Origin: Rhodanobacteraceae bacterium
Lineage (GTDB): Bacteria > Pseudomonadota > Gammaproteobacteria > Xanthomonadales > Rhodanobacteraceae
Assembly (NCBI GenBank): GCA_016790075.1
Contig: JAEUPP010000045.1
Location: 1 to 64,000, forward strand
Length of the DNA: 64,000 nt
Direction of reading: 5' to 3'
A model generated the notes under the pieces. It did no database searches, was not told the DNA's origin, and saw only the letters and a list, made by a program, of their open reading frames with translations. How positions within the stretch are numbered: position 1 is the first letter of the stretch; every line of letters begins with the position of its first letter. The translations under genes and the position numbers were made by a program. Positions 47,132-56,183 of this stretch are shown here, piece by piece.

Positions 47132-48403
47132 ATGGACCGACCAATCGAAAGGAAACGCTCGTGGACTACCCGCCGCGTCGCCATTGCCGGTGCCGCTGTT
47201 GTCGTCGTCCTGCTCACGATGCTGTTGGCTCGTTCGGGTAAGAGCCAGTTCAATGTCGACTCCAACCGCCTCACCTTTTCCGAAGTGCGCACCGGTGAGT
47301 TCCAGGAATACGTGCCGGTCAGCGGCAAAGTGCTGCCGAGGACGACGGTCTATCTCGACCTCGCTGAAGGCGGCATTGTCGATCGCGTGTATCTTGAGAG
47401 CGGCCAGCAGATCACTAAGGGCACGCTGATTATGTCGCTGTCGAACACGGCGGCGCAGAAACAGAATATCGACGCCGAAACGCGCCTGATCGACAACCTC
47501 AACCAGCTACGTAATTCGAAGATCAGCGTGACCACGTCGAATCTGACGCTGCGGCAGGAGCTGCTCGATCTCGAATACAGCATCGTGAACCTCGAAAAAA
47601 CCTACCTGCGCTACCAGAAGCTGATCAAGATCCCGAACAGCGCGCTGACGCAGGAGCAGTTCGAGAAGACGCGCGACGAACTCACGTACCTGAAGGAAAA
47701 GCGCGCCCTGCTGCGCGAGCGCATCCAGCGCGAGACCGACCTGCAGCAGCAGCAGAGCGCGCAGATCGATTCCTCGATCAAGCGCGTCGACCGCAATATG
47801 GAGCTGTTGTCGCGCATCATCGACAGCCTCGACGTGCGCTCGCCGATCGACGGCTACCTGTCGACGCTGAACGCTGAAGTCGGCCAGAGCATCGAGCGTG
47901 GCCAGCGTGTGGGCCAGATCGATCAGCTCGACAGCTTCAAGGTGCAGGCTGACATCGACCAGTACTATATCTCTCGCGTCGCTGTGGGTCAGAACGGCAA
48001 GTTCGACTTCGACGGCAAGAGCTACTCGCTCAAGGTCAGCAAAATATATCCAGAAGTGAACGAGGACGTATTCCAGGTCGACATGACCTTCGTCGATGCT
48101 TTGCCCGACGGCATCAAGCGCGGTCAGACCTTGCAGATCGATCTCAACTTGAGCGAATCGAAGACGACGAACATCGTCGACATGGGCGGTTTCTACCACT
48201 ACACGCAAGGGCGTTGGGCCTATGTCGTGGCCGGCGACGGACGCTCTGCGCGTCGTACCAACATCGTGCTCGGGCGGCAGAATCCACAGTCGGTCGAGAT
48301 CCTGCAAGGCTTGAAGCCGGGCGACCGCATCGTGACGTCGGATTACGAGACGTTCAACGGCGTCGACGTGCTGAATTTCCCGCAGCCCTTGGGCATGCGT
48401 TGA
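47132..48403 (+). CDS. HlyD/MacA-type periplasmic adaptor protein
   Basis: This 423-residue protein has one N-terminal membrane anchor ('VAIAGAAVVVVLLTMLLA'), a lipoyl-like half ('EGGIVDRVYLESGQQITKG'), a long alpha-hairpin coiled coil (~110-240, rich in L/Q/E/R) and a second lipoyl half ('VRSPIDGYLSTLNAEVGQSI'). A beta-barrel and membrane-proximal domain follow. It should link the MacB-type ABC exporter encoded at 52894-56065 to an outer-membrane channel for export of the cluster product. It starts 54 bases after the PhyH gene. Confidence 0.85.
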   Translation: MDRPIERKRSWTTRRVAIAGAAVVVVLLTMLLARSGKSQFNVDSNRLTFSEVRTGEFQEYVPVSGKVLPRTTVYLDLAEGGIVDRVYLESGQQITKGTLIMSLSNTAAQKQNIDAETRLIDNLNQLRNSKISVTTSNLTLRQELLDLEYSIVNLEKTYLRYQKLIKIPNSALTQEQFEKTRDELTYLKEKRALLRERIQRETDLQQQQSAQIDSSIKRVDRNMELLSRIIDSLDVRSPIDGYLSTLNAEVGQSIERGQRVGQIDQLDSFKVQADIDQYYISRVAVGQNGKFDFDGKSYSLKVSKIYPEVNEDVFQVDMTFVDALPDGIKRGQTLQIDLNLSESKTTNIVDMGGFYHYTQGRWAYVVAGDGRSARRTNIVLGRQNPQSVEILQGLKPGDRIVTSDYETFNGVDVLNFPQPLGMR

Positions 48404-48439
48404 GGCAACGTGCGTCTACCTGTTCGTCGCCGCCGTTTC

Positions 48440-48930
48440 TCAGCGCGACTCGTGCGCAGCAGCGCATAACTCGTCGCGGCCTGGTACGACCTCGTGCACG
48501 CGCAGCATCGGTGTTTCGCCCGCGCTGTGCCCGGCGTCCAGCGCGATCAGATTGCGCTCGCGCGGAAATGTCGGCGTGCGGTCGAATCCTGCTGCTCAGC
48601 GCGCACGCGAAAACCGGTGCCGCCGCCATTGAGTGTGAACTCAAAGCTCTCGATCGGCGGCGACAAACCCATGTGCCGCGTCCTGATGTATAAGTCCTTC
48701 AACGTCCAGTACGTGGAAAACCGACGCTGTTGCCGCAATTGTGGCTGCGCGCACCACGGCGGCTTCGTTCGGTGTGAGATAGCGCTTGGCGACAGCACGC
48801 TACGCACCAGCGGGCGCGTGATGAGGTAGCACCACCGGTCGCGCTCGAAACGAATGCGTTGTTGCTGTGCGCTCGCGCTGGCTCGCTCGGCCGGTTGGCG
48901 TACGCTGTCAGCTACGCGGCGGCGTCCAGT
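48440..48930 (-). pseudogene. Decayed Sfp-type 4'-phosphopantetheinyl transferase gene
   Basis: On the minus strand 'RIRFERDRWCYLITRPLVRS' then VLS matches the N-terminal block of Sfp-type PPTases. 'YWTLKDLYIRTRHMGLS' corresponds to the conserved W-x-x-KEAYxKAxGxGL motif. A shifted frame gives 'LRVHEVVPGRDE' near the end. The central region between these blocks, which carries the Mg-binding D-x-E, is missing, and an in-frame stop and a frameshift follow the KEAY block. It cannot be functional. Opposite in orientation to the cluster genes. Confidence 0.7.
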
Positions 48931-48994
48931 TAGGTATGGAAGCAGCAGAGGCCGATGTGCGCGGATTCAGTCAATAAGTCGCCGATCGGCGCTG

Positions 48995-49745
48995 TCAATG
49001 TTCGAACACGCAGAGCAAGCGTATGGCCGCGATGCGCGTTTCTTTCGGATAGCTGGGCGTGTTGTTGAGGTGGGTCATGCCGTCGATGTCGGCGCGCCGG
49101 TTGATGTGGCTGTGGCCGTGCACATGCAAGCTCGAATTCGCGGCGCGCACTTGTGCATCGAGCGCCGCTGCGCCGAGCACTGGACACACCGGAAGCCGTT
49201 CCGCTGAGATGAAATACGGCATCACGTCGATGCGCGGCACAAAATGCGAGAGCGTGATGGCCGTGCCTCGCGCGGACGCTGCCGGTGCGTCCAGCGCGGT
49301 GAAATGGTGCGTGACTTCCGGCGGCCCGTATTCGACCGGCCAGCGGCAAGCTTGGAAATTCATCCAGGTTTCATGCGGGTGTGCGCTCGGCACGCCGAAC
49401 GATTAATCGCACCAGCCGAACAGCGGCTTGATCGAGATGCCGGCTTCGATGTGCCGGCGCGCTCGACGACGCTCCCGAGATACTCGAATTTCTACAGCGA
49501 ATTCCACAGCATCGCGCCGCACAGCACCCCCAGGTCGTGGTTGCCAGGAACAAGCAACGCGCGGCGAAAGCGCCCGGCGAGCGTCGAGTCCACTCCAGCC
49601 ACGCCAGCGAATCGGACACGTCGCCGCCCAGGATCAGCACGTCGTCAACGTAGTCTGCCTGCAACAACTGCGTGATCCAATGCGTGTTCGCGGTGTAATT
49701 GACGTGAACGTCGGAAATCGCAAAACTTCTTATCGTCCTGATTGC
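48995..49745 (-). pseudogene. Frameshifted metallophosphoesterase gene
   Basis: On the minus strand 'SFAISDVHVNYTANTHWI' (D-x-H), 'DDVLILGGDVSDSLAWLEWT' (GD), 'LLVPGNHDLGVLCGAMLWNS' (GNHD) and 'LHVHGHSHINRRADIDGMTH' (GHxH) are all recognisable, but they fall in at least three frames. The order and motifs are those of calcineurin-like phosphoesterases. The frameshifts between GD, GNHD and the GHSH half make it a pseudogene, unless sequencing errors are responsible. Confidence 0.75.
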
Positions 49746-49876
49746 GCAAAAATTGCAACGCGCGCAGCACCAAGACAGTTGCTTAGATGCGCGTGCGGCG
49801 GCATCGTAGCACGGCGCTGCGTACCCAAAGCAGATAAAATTTTACAAATCTAACTGCATCGCACTCGAGTCCGCTC

Positions 49877-51499
49877 ATGACTGCAACCGAATCCGCCGCC
49901 GAACAGTGCTGGTATCTGCGTGAAGACGTCTATTTCGAACCGCTGTTCAACCAGTGGTATGCCTGGCCGTACTTGATCCCGCCGGCGACCGCCGCGCGGC
50001 ATCTGGTCAATACCCATCGCCGCATCATGAAGTCGTTCGTCAACAACCACCAGATCCACATCCTGGCGAACAAGGAGCGCGATCTCGCCGGCAGCGAATA
50101 TCTCGATTGCCGCGAAGACCAGCTGCCGAGCATCCGCGCGCTGATCGAGACTATCGATGCCGAATGCGCGCCTTTGGTCGCACTGTCGCAGGCAATAGGG
50201 GAGCTTGAAGAACTGCTGCGCATGCACACTAGCGGGGAATCGATCGAGCCGCTGTACGCGCGTGTGCCGGAACTGCTCAAGGGCTATGTTGAGTTGTTCA
50301 TGGACGGAGAGCATCGCGCGTCGTATCGCCTGATCGAGCCTTTGCTCTACCACAGCGAATTTTATCGGCCGGACTTGCAGAGCCTGTGTTTCGGCCTGCT
50401 TGCGCGCGTCGATGAGCGTCCATTTGTGTTCAGTACGCCGCGCCTGCCGGACGAGAACCACTTACAAGTGCAGCTACCCTTCGCCGACCCGCGCGTCGAT
50501 CGTTTGTTCGCCGCACGCGAGCGCCCGCTGAGTCAAGCCGAACTCGACGCTTTGTGCGACGGCGTTGACAGCTGCGGCGGACTCGGCTTGCGCGATCTGT
50601 TCACGATGCAGCCGCCACTGTACCTGCACGCGCCGATCGAAGATGCCGTGCGCGTGAACTATCTCGGCCACGCCGGGTTCCTGATCGAAGGTCCGGAGGT
50701 CAGCGTGCTGGTCGATCCTGTCGTGGCAAGCCGCTCCTGCGAGAATCCGGATGCCGTTATCAGCTTCAGCGAACTGCCGGCCCGGATCGACTACATCTGC
50801 CTGACACACAGCCACCAGGACCATGTCAACATCGAGACGCTGCTGCAACTGCGCTACAAGACCAACAAGATTGTCGCGCCGAAGAACAATGGCGGTGGCT
50901 TGTTCGATCCGTCGATCAAGCTGATGCTGCGCGCGCTCGGTTTCGACGTGATCGAAGCGGAGGACCTCGATCAGATCGCGATTCCCGGCGGCAAGATCGT
51001 GGCGATGCCATTCCTCGGCGAACACGGCGACCTCAACATCCGTTCGAAGGCGGCTTGGTACATCGAGCTGCACGGGCGCAAGTTCTTTTTCGGCGCGGAC
51101 TCGTCCAATCTCGAACATAGGCTGTATGAGAAGCTGAGCAACCTCTACGCAGATTTCGACATCCTCGCCGTCGGCATGGAATGCGTCGGCGCGCCGTATA
51201 CATGGCTTTACGGTGCGCTCACAACCAAGCCTGTGAGCAAGGCCGTGAAGAATTCGCGCCGCCTCAACGGTAGCGACTTCGCGCGTGCGCTCCCGATGTC
51301 GCTCGCGTTCAAGCCGAAGCGTGTGTTTGTCTACGCGCTCGGGCGCGAGCCGTGGTACCGCTATTTCACTGGGCTCGAATACCACGACGATTCGCGCCAG
51401 ATCGTCGAATCGAACAAGATGGTCGAAGCGTGCCGCGAGCGTGGCATCGAGGCCGAGTGCATGTACGGGAAAAAATCGGTTCAGTTCGATCTGGCATGA
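49877..51499 (+). CDS. CmlA-like metallo-beta-lactamase-fold diiron oxygenase (beta-hydroxylase of carrier-bound amino acid)
   Basis: This 540-residue protein has an N-terminal ~245-residue helical domain and a C-terminal MBL domain with HSHQDH at 311-316 (H-x-H-x-D-H), 'PFLGEHGDLNIRSKAAWYIE' (~378-397) and FFFGADSS (Asp408). Length, two-domain layout and motif positions parallel CmlA, the diiron enzyme that beta-hydroxylates an aminoacyl-thioester in chloramphenicol synthesis (there His305/307, Asp309, His310). It would act on the residue loaded by the A-T protein encoded downstream. I do not see an obvious equivalent of CmlA His468. The open frame and ATG at 49877 are unambiguous. Confidence 0.82.
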   Translation: MTATESAAEQCWYLREDVYFEPLFNQWYAWPYLIPPATAARHLVNTHRRIMKSFVNNHQIHILANKERDLAGSEYLDCREDQLPSIRALIETIDAECAPLVALSQAIGELEELLRMHTSGESIEPLYARVPELLKGYVELFMDGEHRASYRLIEPLLYHSEFYRPDLQSLCFGLLARVDERPFVFSTPRLPDENHLQVQLPFADPRVDRLFAARERPLSQAELDALCDGVDSCGGLGLRDLFTMQPPLYLHAPIEDAVRVNYLGHAGFLIEGPEVSVLVDPVVASRSCENPDAVISFSELPARIDYICLTHSHQDHVNIETLLQLRYKTNKIVAPKNNGGGLFDPSIKLMLRALGFDVIEAEDLDQIAIPGGKIVAMPFLGEHGDLNIRSKAAWYIELHGRKFFFGADSSNLEHRLYEKLSNLYADFDILAVGMECVGAPYTWLYGALTTKPVSKAVKNSRRLNGSDFARALPMSLAFKPKRVFVYALGREPWYRYFTGLEYHDDSRQIVESNKMVEACRERGIEAECMYGKKSVQFDLA

Positions 51500-51790
51500 G
51501 AGATCGGCTACTCCGCCGTCAAGTTCGACACCCACTTGACTTGAGGGGGCGGAAGGTCAAGTGCCCGCTCATATCGGCGCTGCCAGACCGCGCGAGCGCC
51601 GGTCGGCCACATAGCTGGTGTGCGCCGTCTCCGCCGCTTCGGCCAGCGTTATCCCGCATTTGTATGTGGCGGGCGGGTCGTGACGCACGCGGCGCGCCTC
51701 GACTTGGCTGGCGAGTATTTTTAGTCAAAAAAGCGTTACTCTGGAAATACAACACAGGCAAGATTTTCCAGTCGAGAAAATACGCGGCGC
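51500..51790. other. Non-coding stretch before the thioesterase promoter
   Basis: About 290 bases without a gene. The right half becomes AT-rich, unlike the surrounding DNA, leading into a promoter-like sequence. Confidence 0.5.
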
Positions 51791-51820
51791 TTGAATAAAA
51801 AATCATTCTGGCTTTATGAT
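51791..51820 (+). promoter_or_regulatory. Promoter-like sequence upstream of the type II thioesterase
   Basis: TTGAAT (51791-51796) and TATGAT (51815-51820) are separated by 18 bases in an AT-rich patch, about 35 bases before the thioesterase ATG. They match sigma70 -35 and -10 consensus at 4/6 and 5/6. This suggests a second transcript starting here, covering thioesterase to PKS. Confidence 0.5.
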
Positions 51821-51855
51821 GATTATGCAGCAATCGGAAGCTGGCATTACGACCC

Positions 51856-52605
51856 ATGAAAGACTTTCGTTCTTCGAAATGGTTTCTGGTCACCAAGCCG
51901 AAGCCGGACGCAAAATACCGTCTGTTCTGTTTCCCTTACGCCGGCGGTAGCGCGACGGCCTATCTGGCCTGGGAAGAACTGCTGCCGGACAACGTCGAAC
52001 TCGTTGCGATCCAGCTTCCGGGCCGCGCAAACCGTTTAAACGAAGGTTTGCTGACGTCGGTGCATGAGATGGCGCAAGCCGTTGTCGACGTCATTCCGCC
52101 ATGGCTCGACCGGCCGTACTTCATCTACGGGCACAGTCTCGGTTCGGTCGTCAGCTTCGAACTGCTGCATGCGCTGAAGTCGCGTGGCTTGCCGCCGCCG
52201 CTGCGCTACTTCTGTGCCGCACGGCGCGCGCCGCATGCACCACCACGCATCGCACCGATCCATGACTATCCGCTCGACCGCTTCAAGCAGGAACTTAAGA
52301 GCTTAAACGGCACGCCGGATCTGGTGCTCGAGAACGCGGACCTGATGGGCATCTTCGTACCGATCCTGCGCACAGATTTTAAAGCGGCGTACGTATACCA
52401 CCGCGATCCAGGCGAGAAACTTGATTGCGAAGTGTCGGCGTTCTGCGGCTCGAACGACGACAAGGTCATCATGTCGGACATGGTTGGATGGCAGGACCAC
52501 TTCCACCCGCCGGTCGACTTTCGCGTGTTCGACGGCGGACATTTTTTTATGGACGAACGCAAGGCGCTGGTGGTCGGTGCGATCTGCGAAAGTTTGCCCG
52601 CGTAG
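51856..52605 (+). CDS. Type II thioesterase
   Basis: This 249-residue alpha/beta hydrolase begins with the typical 'YRLFCFPYAGGSATAYLAWE' and has nucleophile GHSLG (GxSxG). The Asp and His are in the C-terminal part ('RVFDGGHFFMDERKAL'). Type II thioesterases remove aberrant acyl groups from carrier proteins in NRPS and PKS lines. It lies upstream of the ABC exporter and synthase genes in the same direction. Confidence 0.88.
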   Translation: MKDFRSSKWFLVTKPKPDAKYRLFCFPYAGGSATAYLAWEELLPDNVELVAIQLPGRANRLNEGLLTSVHEMAQAVVDVIPPWLDRPYFIYGHSLGSVVSFELLHALKSRGLPPPLRYFCAARRAPHAPPRIAPIHDYPLDRFKQELKSLNGTPDLVLENADLMGIFVPILRTDFKAAYVYHRDPGEKLDCEVSAFCGSNDDKVIMSDMVGWQDHFHPPVDFRVFDGGHFFMDERKALVVGAICESLPA

Positions 52606-52893
52606 TACGAAGCACGCGGCGAGAAAGCAATCGGCGAGGAGCAGATCGCATCGGACGTGCGGAAATGCAGTATGTAGCATGGTTGTCTGACCGGTTGACA
52701 AAACCACTGCCAGACTCGCGCAGTACCCCTGCTCGAGCTCGCCGATTGTCAGCTGGCCGTACAAGCACGTAACCGTATAAGCAGGGGATGCGGAGCGGCC
52801 TTCCCCGAGGTTACTTCAGCGCAAGTGAGAGAGTTCACTGCAACACACAAGTCGTGCCCTCCGGAATGCTTTGCCTGACAAGGATTGAGCAGT

Positions 52894-53622
52894 ATGCTGG
52901 CAGAACCGCTTCAGCAGCGTGCAATCGAAGAATCCGCCGCAGCGCGCGCAGCAGTGATTGAAGTGACACGCCTCTCCAAGGTGTTCCGCACCGACGAAGT
53001 CGAGACAACCGCGGTCGACAATATCGATTTTGTTGTGCGCGAAGGCGAATTCGTCGCGCTGATGGGGCCTTCCGGTTGCGGCAAGTCGACCTTGATGCAC
53101 ATCATCGGCTTGCTCGATAGTCCGAGCAGTGGCAGCTACCGCTTCCTCGGCGACGAGGTTGCGCAGCTGAGCGAGCGCCGCCGCGCCGGCATTCGCAAGC
53201 ACAACATCGGCTTCATTTTCCAGAGCTTCAACTTGATTGACGAACTCAGCGTGTACGAGAACGTCGAGCTACCACTGGTCTATGCTGGTGTGGCGCCGGC
53301 GGAGCGCCGTACAAGAGTCGCCGCGGTGCTCACTAAGCTCAAAATGGAGCATCGCAGCAAGCACTATCCGCTGCAGCTCTCGGGTGGCCAGCAGCAGCGC
53401 GTCGCGGTTGCTCGCGCGCTCGTCTCTGCGCCGAAACTTATCCTGGCCGACGAACCGACCGGCAATCTCGATTCGCGTCACGGCGAAGAGGTGATGGACA
53501 CGCTGCGCCAACTCAACCGCGAAGGCAGCACCATCGTGATGGTTACGCACTCCGAGCACGACGCGTCATATTGCGACCGCGTACAGCGCCTGCTCGACGG
53601 CAAGCTTGTCGGCGCGCACTGA
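52894..53622 (+). CDS. ABC transporter ATPase, MacB/LolD type
   Basis: This 242-residue ATPase has Walker [11 protein letters not shown]-loop '[20 protein letters not shown]', signature LSGGQQQR, Walker B LILADEP and H-loop 'MVTHSEHDA'. It powers the permease encoded immediately downstream (10-base gap). The start at ATG 52894 has AAGGA about 9 bases upstream; an in-frame TTG at 52885 is possible. Confidence 0.92.
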   Translation: MLAEPLQQRAIEESAAARAAVIEVTRLSKVFRTDEVETTAVDNIDFVVREGEFVALMGPSGCGKSTLMHIIGLLDSPSSGSYRFLGDEVAQLSERRRAGIRKHNIGFIFQSFNLIDELSVYENVELPLVYAGVAPAERRTRVAAVLTKLKMEHRSKHYPLQLSGGQQQRVAVARALVSAPKLILADEPTGNLDSRHGEEVMDTLRQLNREGSTIVMVTHSEHDASYCDRVQRLLDGKLVGAH

Positions 53623-53632
53623 GGCGCGCACC

Positions 53633-56065
53633 GTGCTAACACATTACGTCAAAGTCGCGTTGCGCAATCTGGTGCGCGACCGCATCTATTCGTCGATTAA
53701 CCTAGTCAGCTTGGCGTTGGCGATCGCTTGCGCGGTCGTACTGACACTGTACGTTGCGAACGAGCTGACCTACGACACGCAGCACGCCAAGCGCGGTTCG
53801 ATCGTGCGCGTGGTCAATGAGATCAGCACTAACGGCCAGCCTGGCAGCTATGCCATGACGTCGCGGGCGCTCGGCCCGCTGCTGCTGAAAGCCTATCCGC
53901 AGATCGGAAACTACGTGCGCGTGCGCAACCTCGCTGTCGCGCGCAACGTGTTCCGCTACCAGGACAAGGCGTTGTACTGGGACAAGGTCAGGATCGCGGA
54001 CGAGAACCTGTTCGACGTTTTCACGCATGAGGCGCTGTACGGCGATCTGAAGACGGCGCTGAGCGATCCGTCCTCAATCGCAGTCAGTGAAACCTTCGCG
54101 CGCGCGTACTTCGGTGATCGCAACCCGGTCGGCGAGACGGTCAGCACCGACACATTCAGCTACCGCATCGCCGCCGTCTTCAAGGACCTGCCAAAGAACA
54201 CGCACCTGCGCTACGACGCAGTGCTCTCGATGAAGCGCCTGCGCGCTTTTGGCATCGACGACATCAGCGTCACGCCGGAGCAGCTATTCGGCCTCGACAA
54301 CTATACTTATTTCGAACTTGCGCCGGGCATGGACCGCGCGACGTTTGACCAGCTACTCGCGCGATTCCGCGACGAGGTCGCGCTGCCGGCGGGACGCGAC
54401 CTGCACTCGCGCATCGAGTTCTTCAGTCAGCCGCTGACCGCGATCCATTTCGACAATGCCTACCGCTACGATAACCCGACCGGGAGCTTGCTCTACGTGT
54501 ACGGCTTCATCGCGATCGGCTTGTTCTTGATCGGTGTGGCGTGCATCAACTACACCAACCTCGCGACCGCGCGGGCCGTGCGGCGTGCGAAGGAAATCGG
54601 CATGCGTCGCGTGCTCGGCGCGACGCCGCTGCAGCTGGTCGCACAGTTCCTTGGCGAGTCGATCTGTTTTGCGCTGCTCGCGGCGCTGCTCGCGCTTGCC
54701 ATGCTGGCCGCGTTCAACGCCACGGTCGGCATTGGCAATTTGCTCGGCACGGACGTGGAGCTGAGTCTGTTCCGCGCGCCGGCGATGTGGCTCGGCATCT
54801 TTTTCGGCGTGCTCCTAATCGGTGTCGTCGCTGGCGCTTACCCTGCGTTTTACCTGTCGGCGATCAGCCCGAAGGCGGCGATCACACACCAGCGCAGCAT
54901 GCGCAAATCGTCGTTCGGTTTCCGCGAAGCGCTTGTGCTGGTGCAGCTCGTGGTCTCGATCGGCATCGTTTCTGGCACCTTGATCATGAATCGGCAGATG
55001 GATTACGTCGCAAACATGCCGCTCGGCTTCGACAGCGCCGGCCGCATCGCGCTCCTGCTGCGTGGCGTCGACGTGATCGAGAAGATCCCGGTGATGAAGG
55101 CCGAGCTCGAGCGCCGGCCGGACGTGCTCGGCGTGGCCGAATCCTCGTTCGCACCTGGCGACGAAGTGAATGCGACGCTGCTCAATCTCGAAACCAACGA
55201 CGGTGCGATGCAGGGCGTAACCGTGAACCAGATTGCGGTCGGGCGTGACTTCGTCAAGGTCGTCGGCTTGCAAGTCGTGCAAGGGCGCGATTTCTCGCAG
55301 CGCATGCTGACCGATGTCGGTGCGTCAGTGCTGGTGAACGAGTTCCTGGTTCGCACCATGGGTTGGAAGGATCCGATCGGCAAACGCATCCAAGGCGATT
55401 CGCGCGTTATCGGCGTGGTCAAGGATTTCAATTTCAGTTCGCTGCACACGCCGGTCGGCCCGATCATCCTGCATCAGTTCGCCAAGGACGATCTTGCGAA
55501 CGTTCCGCCTGTGCAGCGCAATCTGGTGGCGCGATCGTTGGTCGTCGCTTTGAAAGCAGGCGCCGGTCCGGAGGCGCTCTCAGCGGTACGTAACGTGGTG
55601 AGCACCTTAGATCCGAAGCATCCTTTCGAATATGCGTTTTTCGACGATCTGCTCCGCCGCCAATACGCTGGCGAAGCGCGCACGCTGCGCCTGACCAGCG
55701 GTTTCGCCGTGATCTGCATAGTGATCTCGTGCCTCGGCTTGTTTGGTCTGGCGGCGTTCACGACGGAACAGCGCACAAAAGAAATCGGCATGCGCAAGGT
55801 GCTCGGCGCGTCGGTGTTCAACATCGTGCTGATGCTATCGAAAGGCTTGCTCGCGCTTGTGCTCGTTGCAGCGGTGCTCGCGTCGGGCGCAACTTTTGTC
55901 GTGATGCAATATTGGCTTGCTACATTCGCATACCGAACGGAGATTCAAGCAGCAGCTTTCGTCGCTGCGTCGCTGCTGATCGGCGTACTGGCATTCCTGT
56001 CGGTCGCCGCGCAAGCCGGACGTACGGCGCTGAAGAACCCGGTGAAAAGCCTGCGCTACGAGTAG
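53633..56065 (+). CDS. MacB/FtsX-type ABC permease
   Basis: This 810-residue protein has paired FtsX-like halves. There is an N-terminal helix ('IYSSINLVSLALAIACAVVL'), a large periplasmic MacB-PCD domain, three helices, then a second periplasmic domain and three C-terminal helices. 'RRAKEIGMRRVLGAT' and 'QRTKEIGMRKVLGAS' recur in both halves, which shows the internal duplication. With the ATPase and HlyD-like adaptor it forms a tripartite exporter, probably for the cluster product. GTG at 53633 has GAGG 8 bases upstream; the upstream in-frame TTG lies in the ATPase gene. Confidence 0.88.
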   Translation: MLTHYVKVALRNLVRDRIYSSINLVSLALAIACAVVLTLYVANELTYDTQHAKRGSIVRVVNEISTNGQPGSYAMTSRALGPLLLKAYPQIGNYVRVRNLAVARNVFRYQDKALYWDKVRIADENLFDVFTHEALYGDLKTALSDPSSIAVSETFARAYFGDRNPVGETVSTDTFSYRIAAVFKDLPKNTHLRYDAVLSMKRLRAFGIDDISVTPEQLFGLDNYTYFELAPGMDRATFDQLLARFRDEVALPAGRDLHSRIEFFSQPLTAIHFDNAYRYDNPTGSLLYVYGFIAIGLFLIGVACINYTNLATARAVRRAKEIGMRRVLGATPLQLVAQFLGESICFALLAALLALAMLAAFNATVGIGNLLGTDVELSLFRAPAMWLGIFFGVLLIGVVAGAYPAFYLSAISPKAAITHQRSMRKSSFGFREALVLVQLVVSIGIVSGTLIMNRQMDYVANMPLGFDSAGRIALLLRGVDVIEKIPVMKAELERRPDVLGVAESSFAPGDEVNATLLNLETNDGAMQGVTVNQIAVGRDFVKVVGLQVVQGRDFSQRMLTDVGASVLVNEFLVRTMGWKDPIGKRIQGDSRVIGVVKDFNFSSLHTPVGPIILHQFAKDDLANVPPVQRNLVARSLVVALKAGAGPEALSAVRNVVSTLDPKHPFEYAFFDDLLRRQYAGEARTLRLTSGFAVICIVISCLGLFGLAAFTTEQRTKEIGMRKVLGASVFNIVLMLSKGLLALVLVAAVLASGATFVVMQYWLATFAYRTEIQAAAFVAASLLIGVLAFLSVAAQAGRTALKNPVKSLRYE

Positions 56066-56183
56066 CGCGCGGCGCATGTGACCGCGCACAGCGCCGCCGG
56101 GGCAGCATTTGCCGCTGGTGGTGTGAGGTGGTAGGTCGTTGCGCCGTCCCAGGTGTCGCTACATCGTGGCAGGGAGATCGCAA

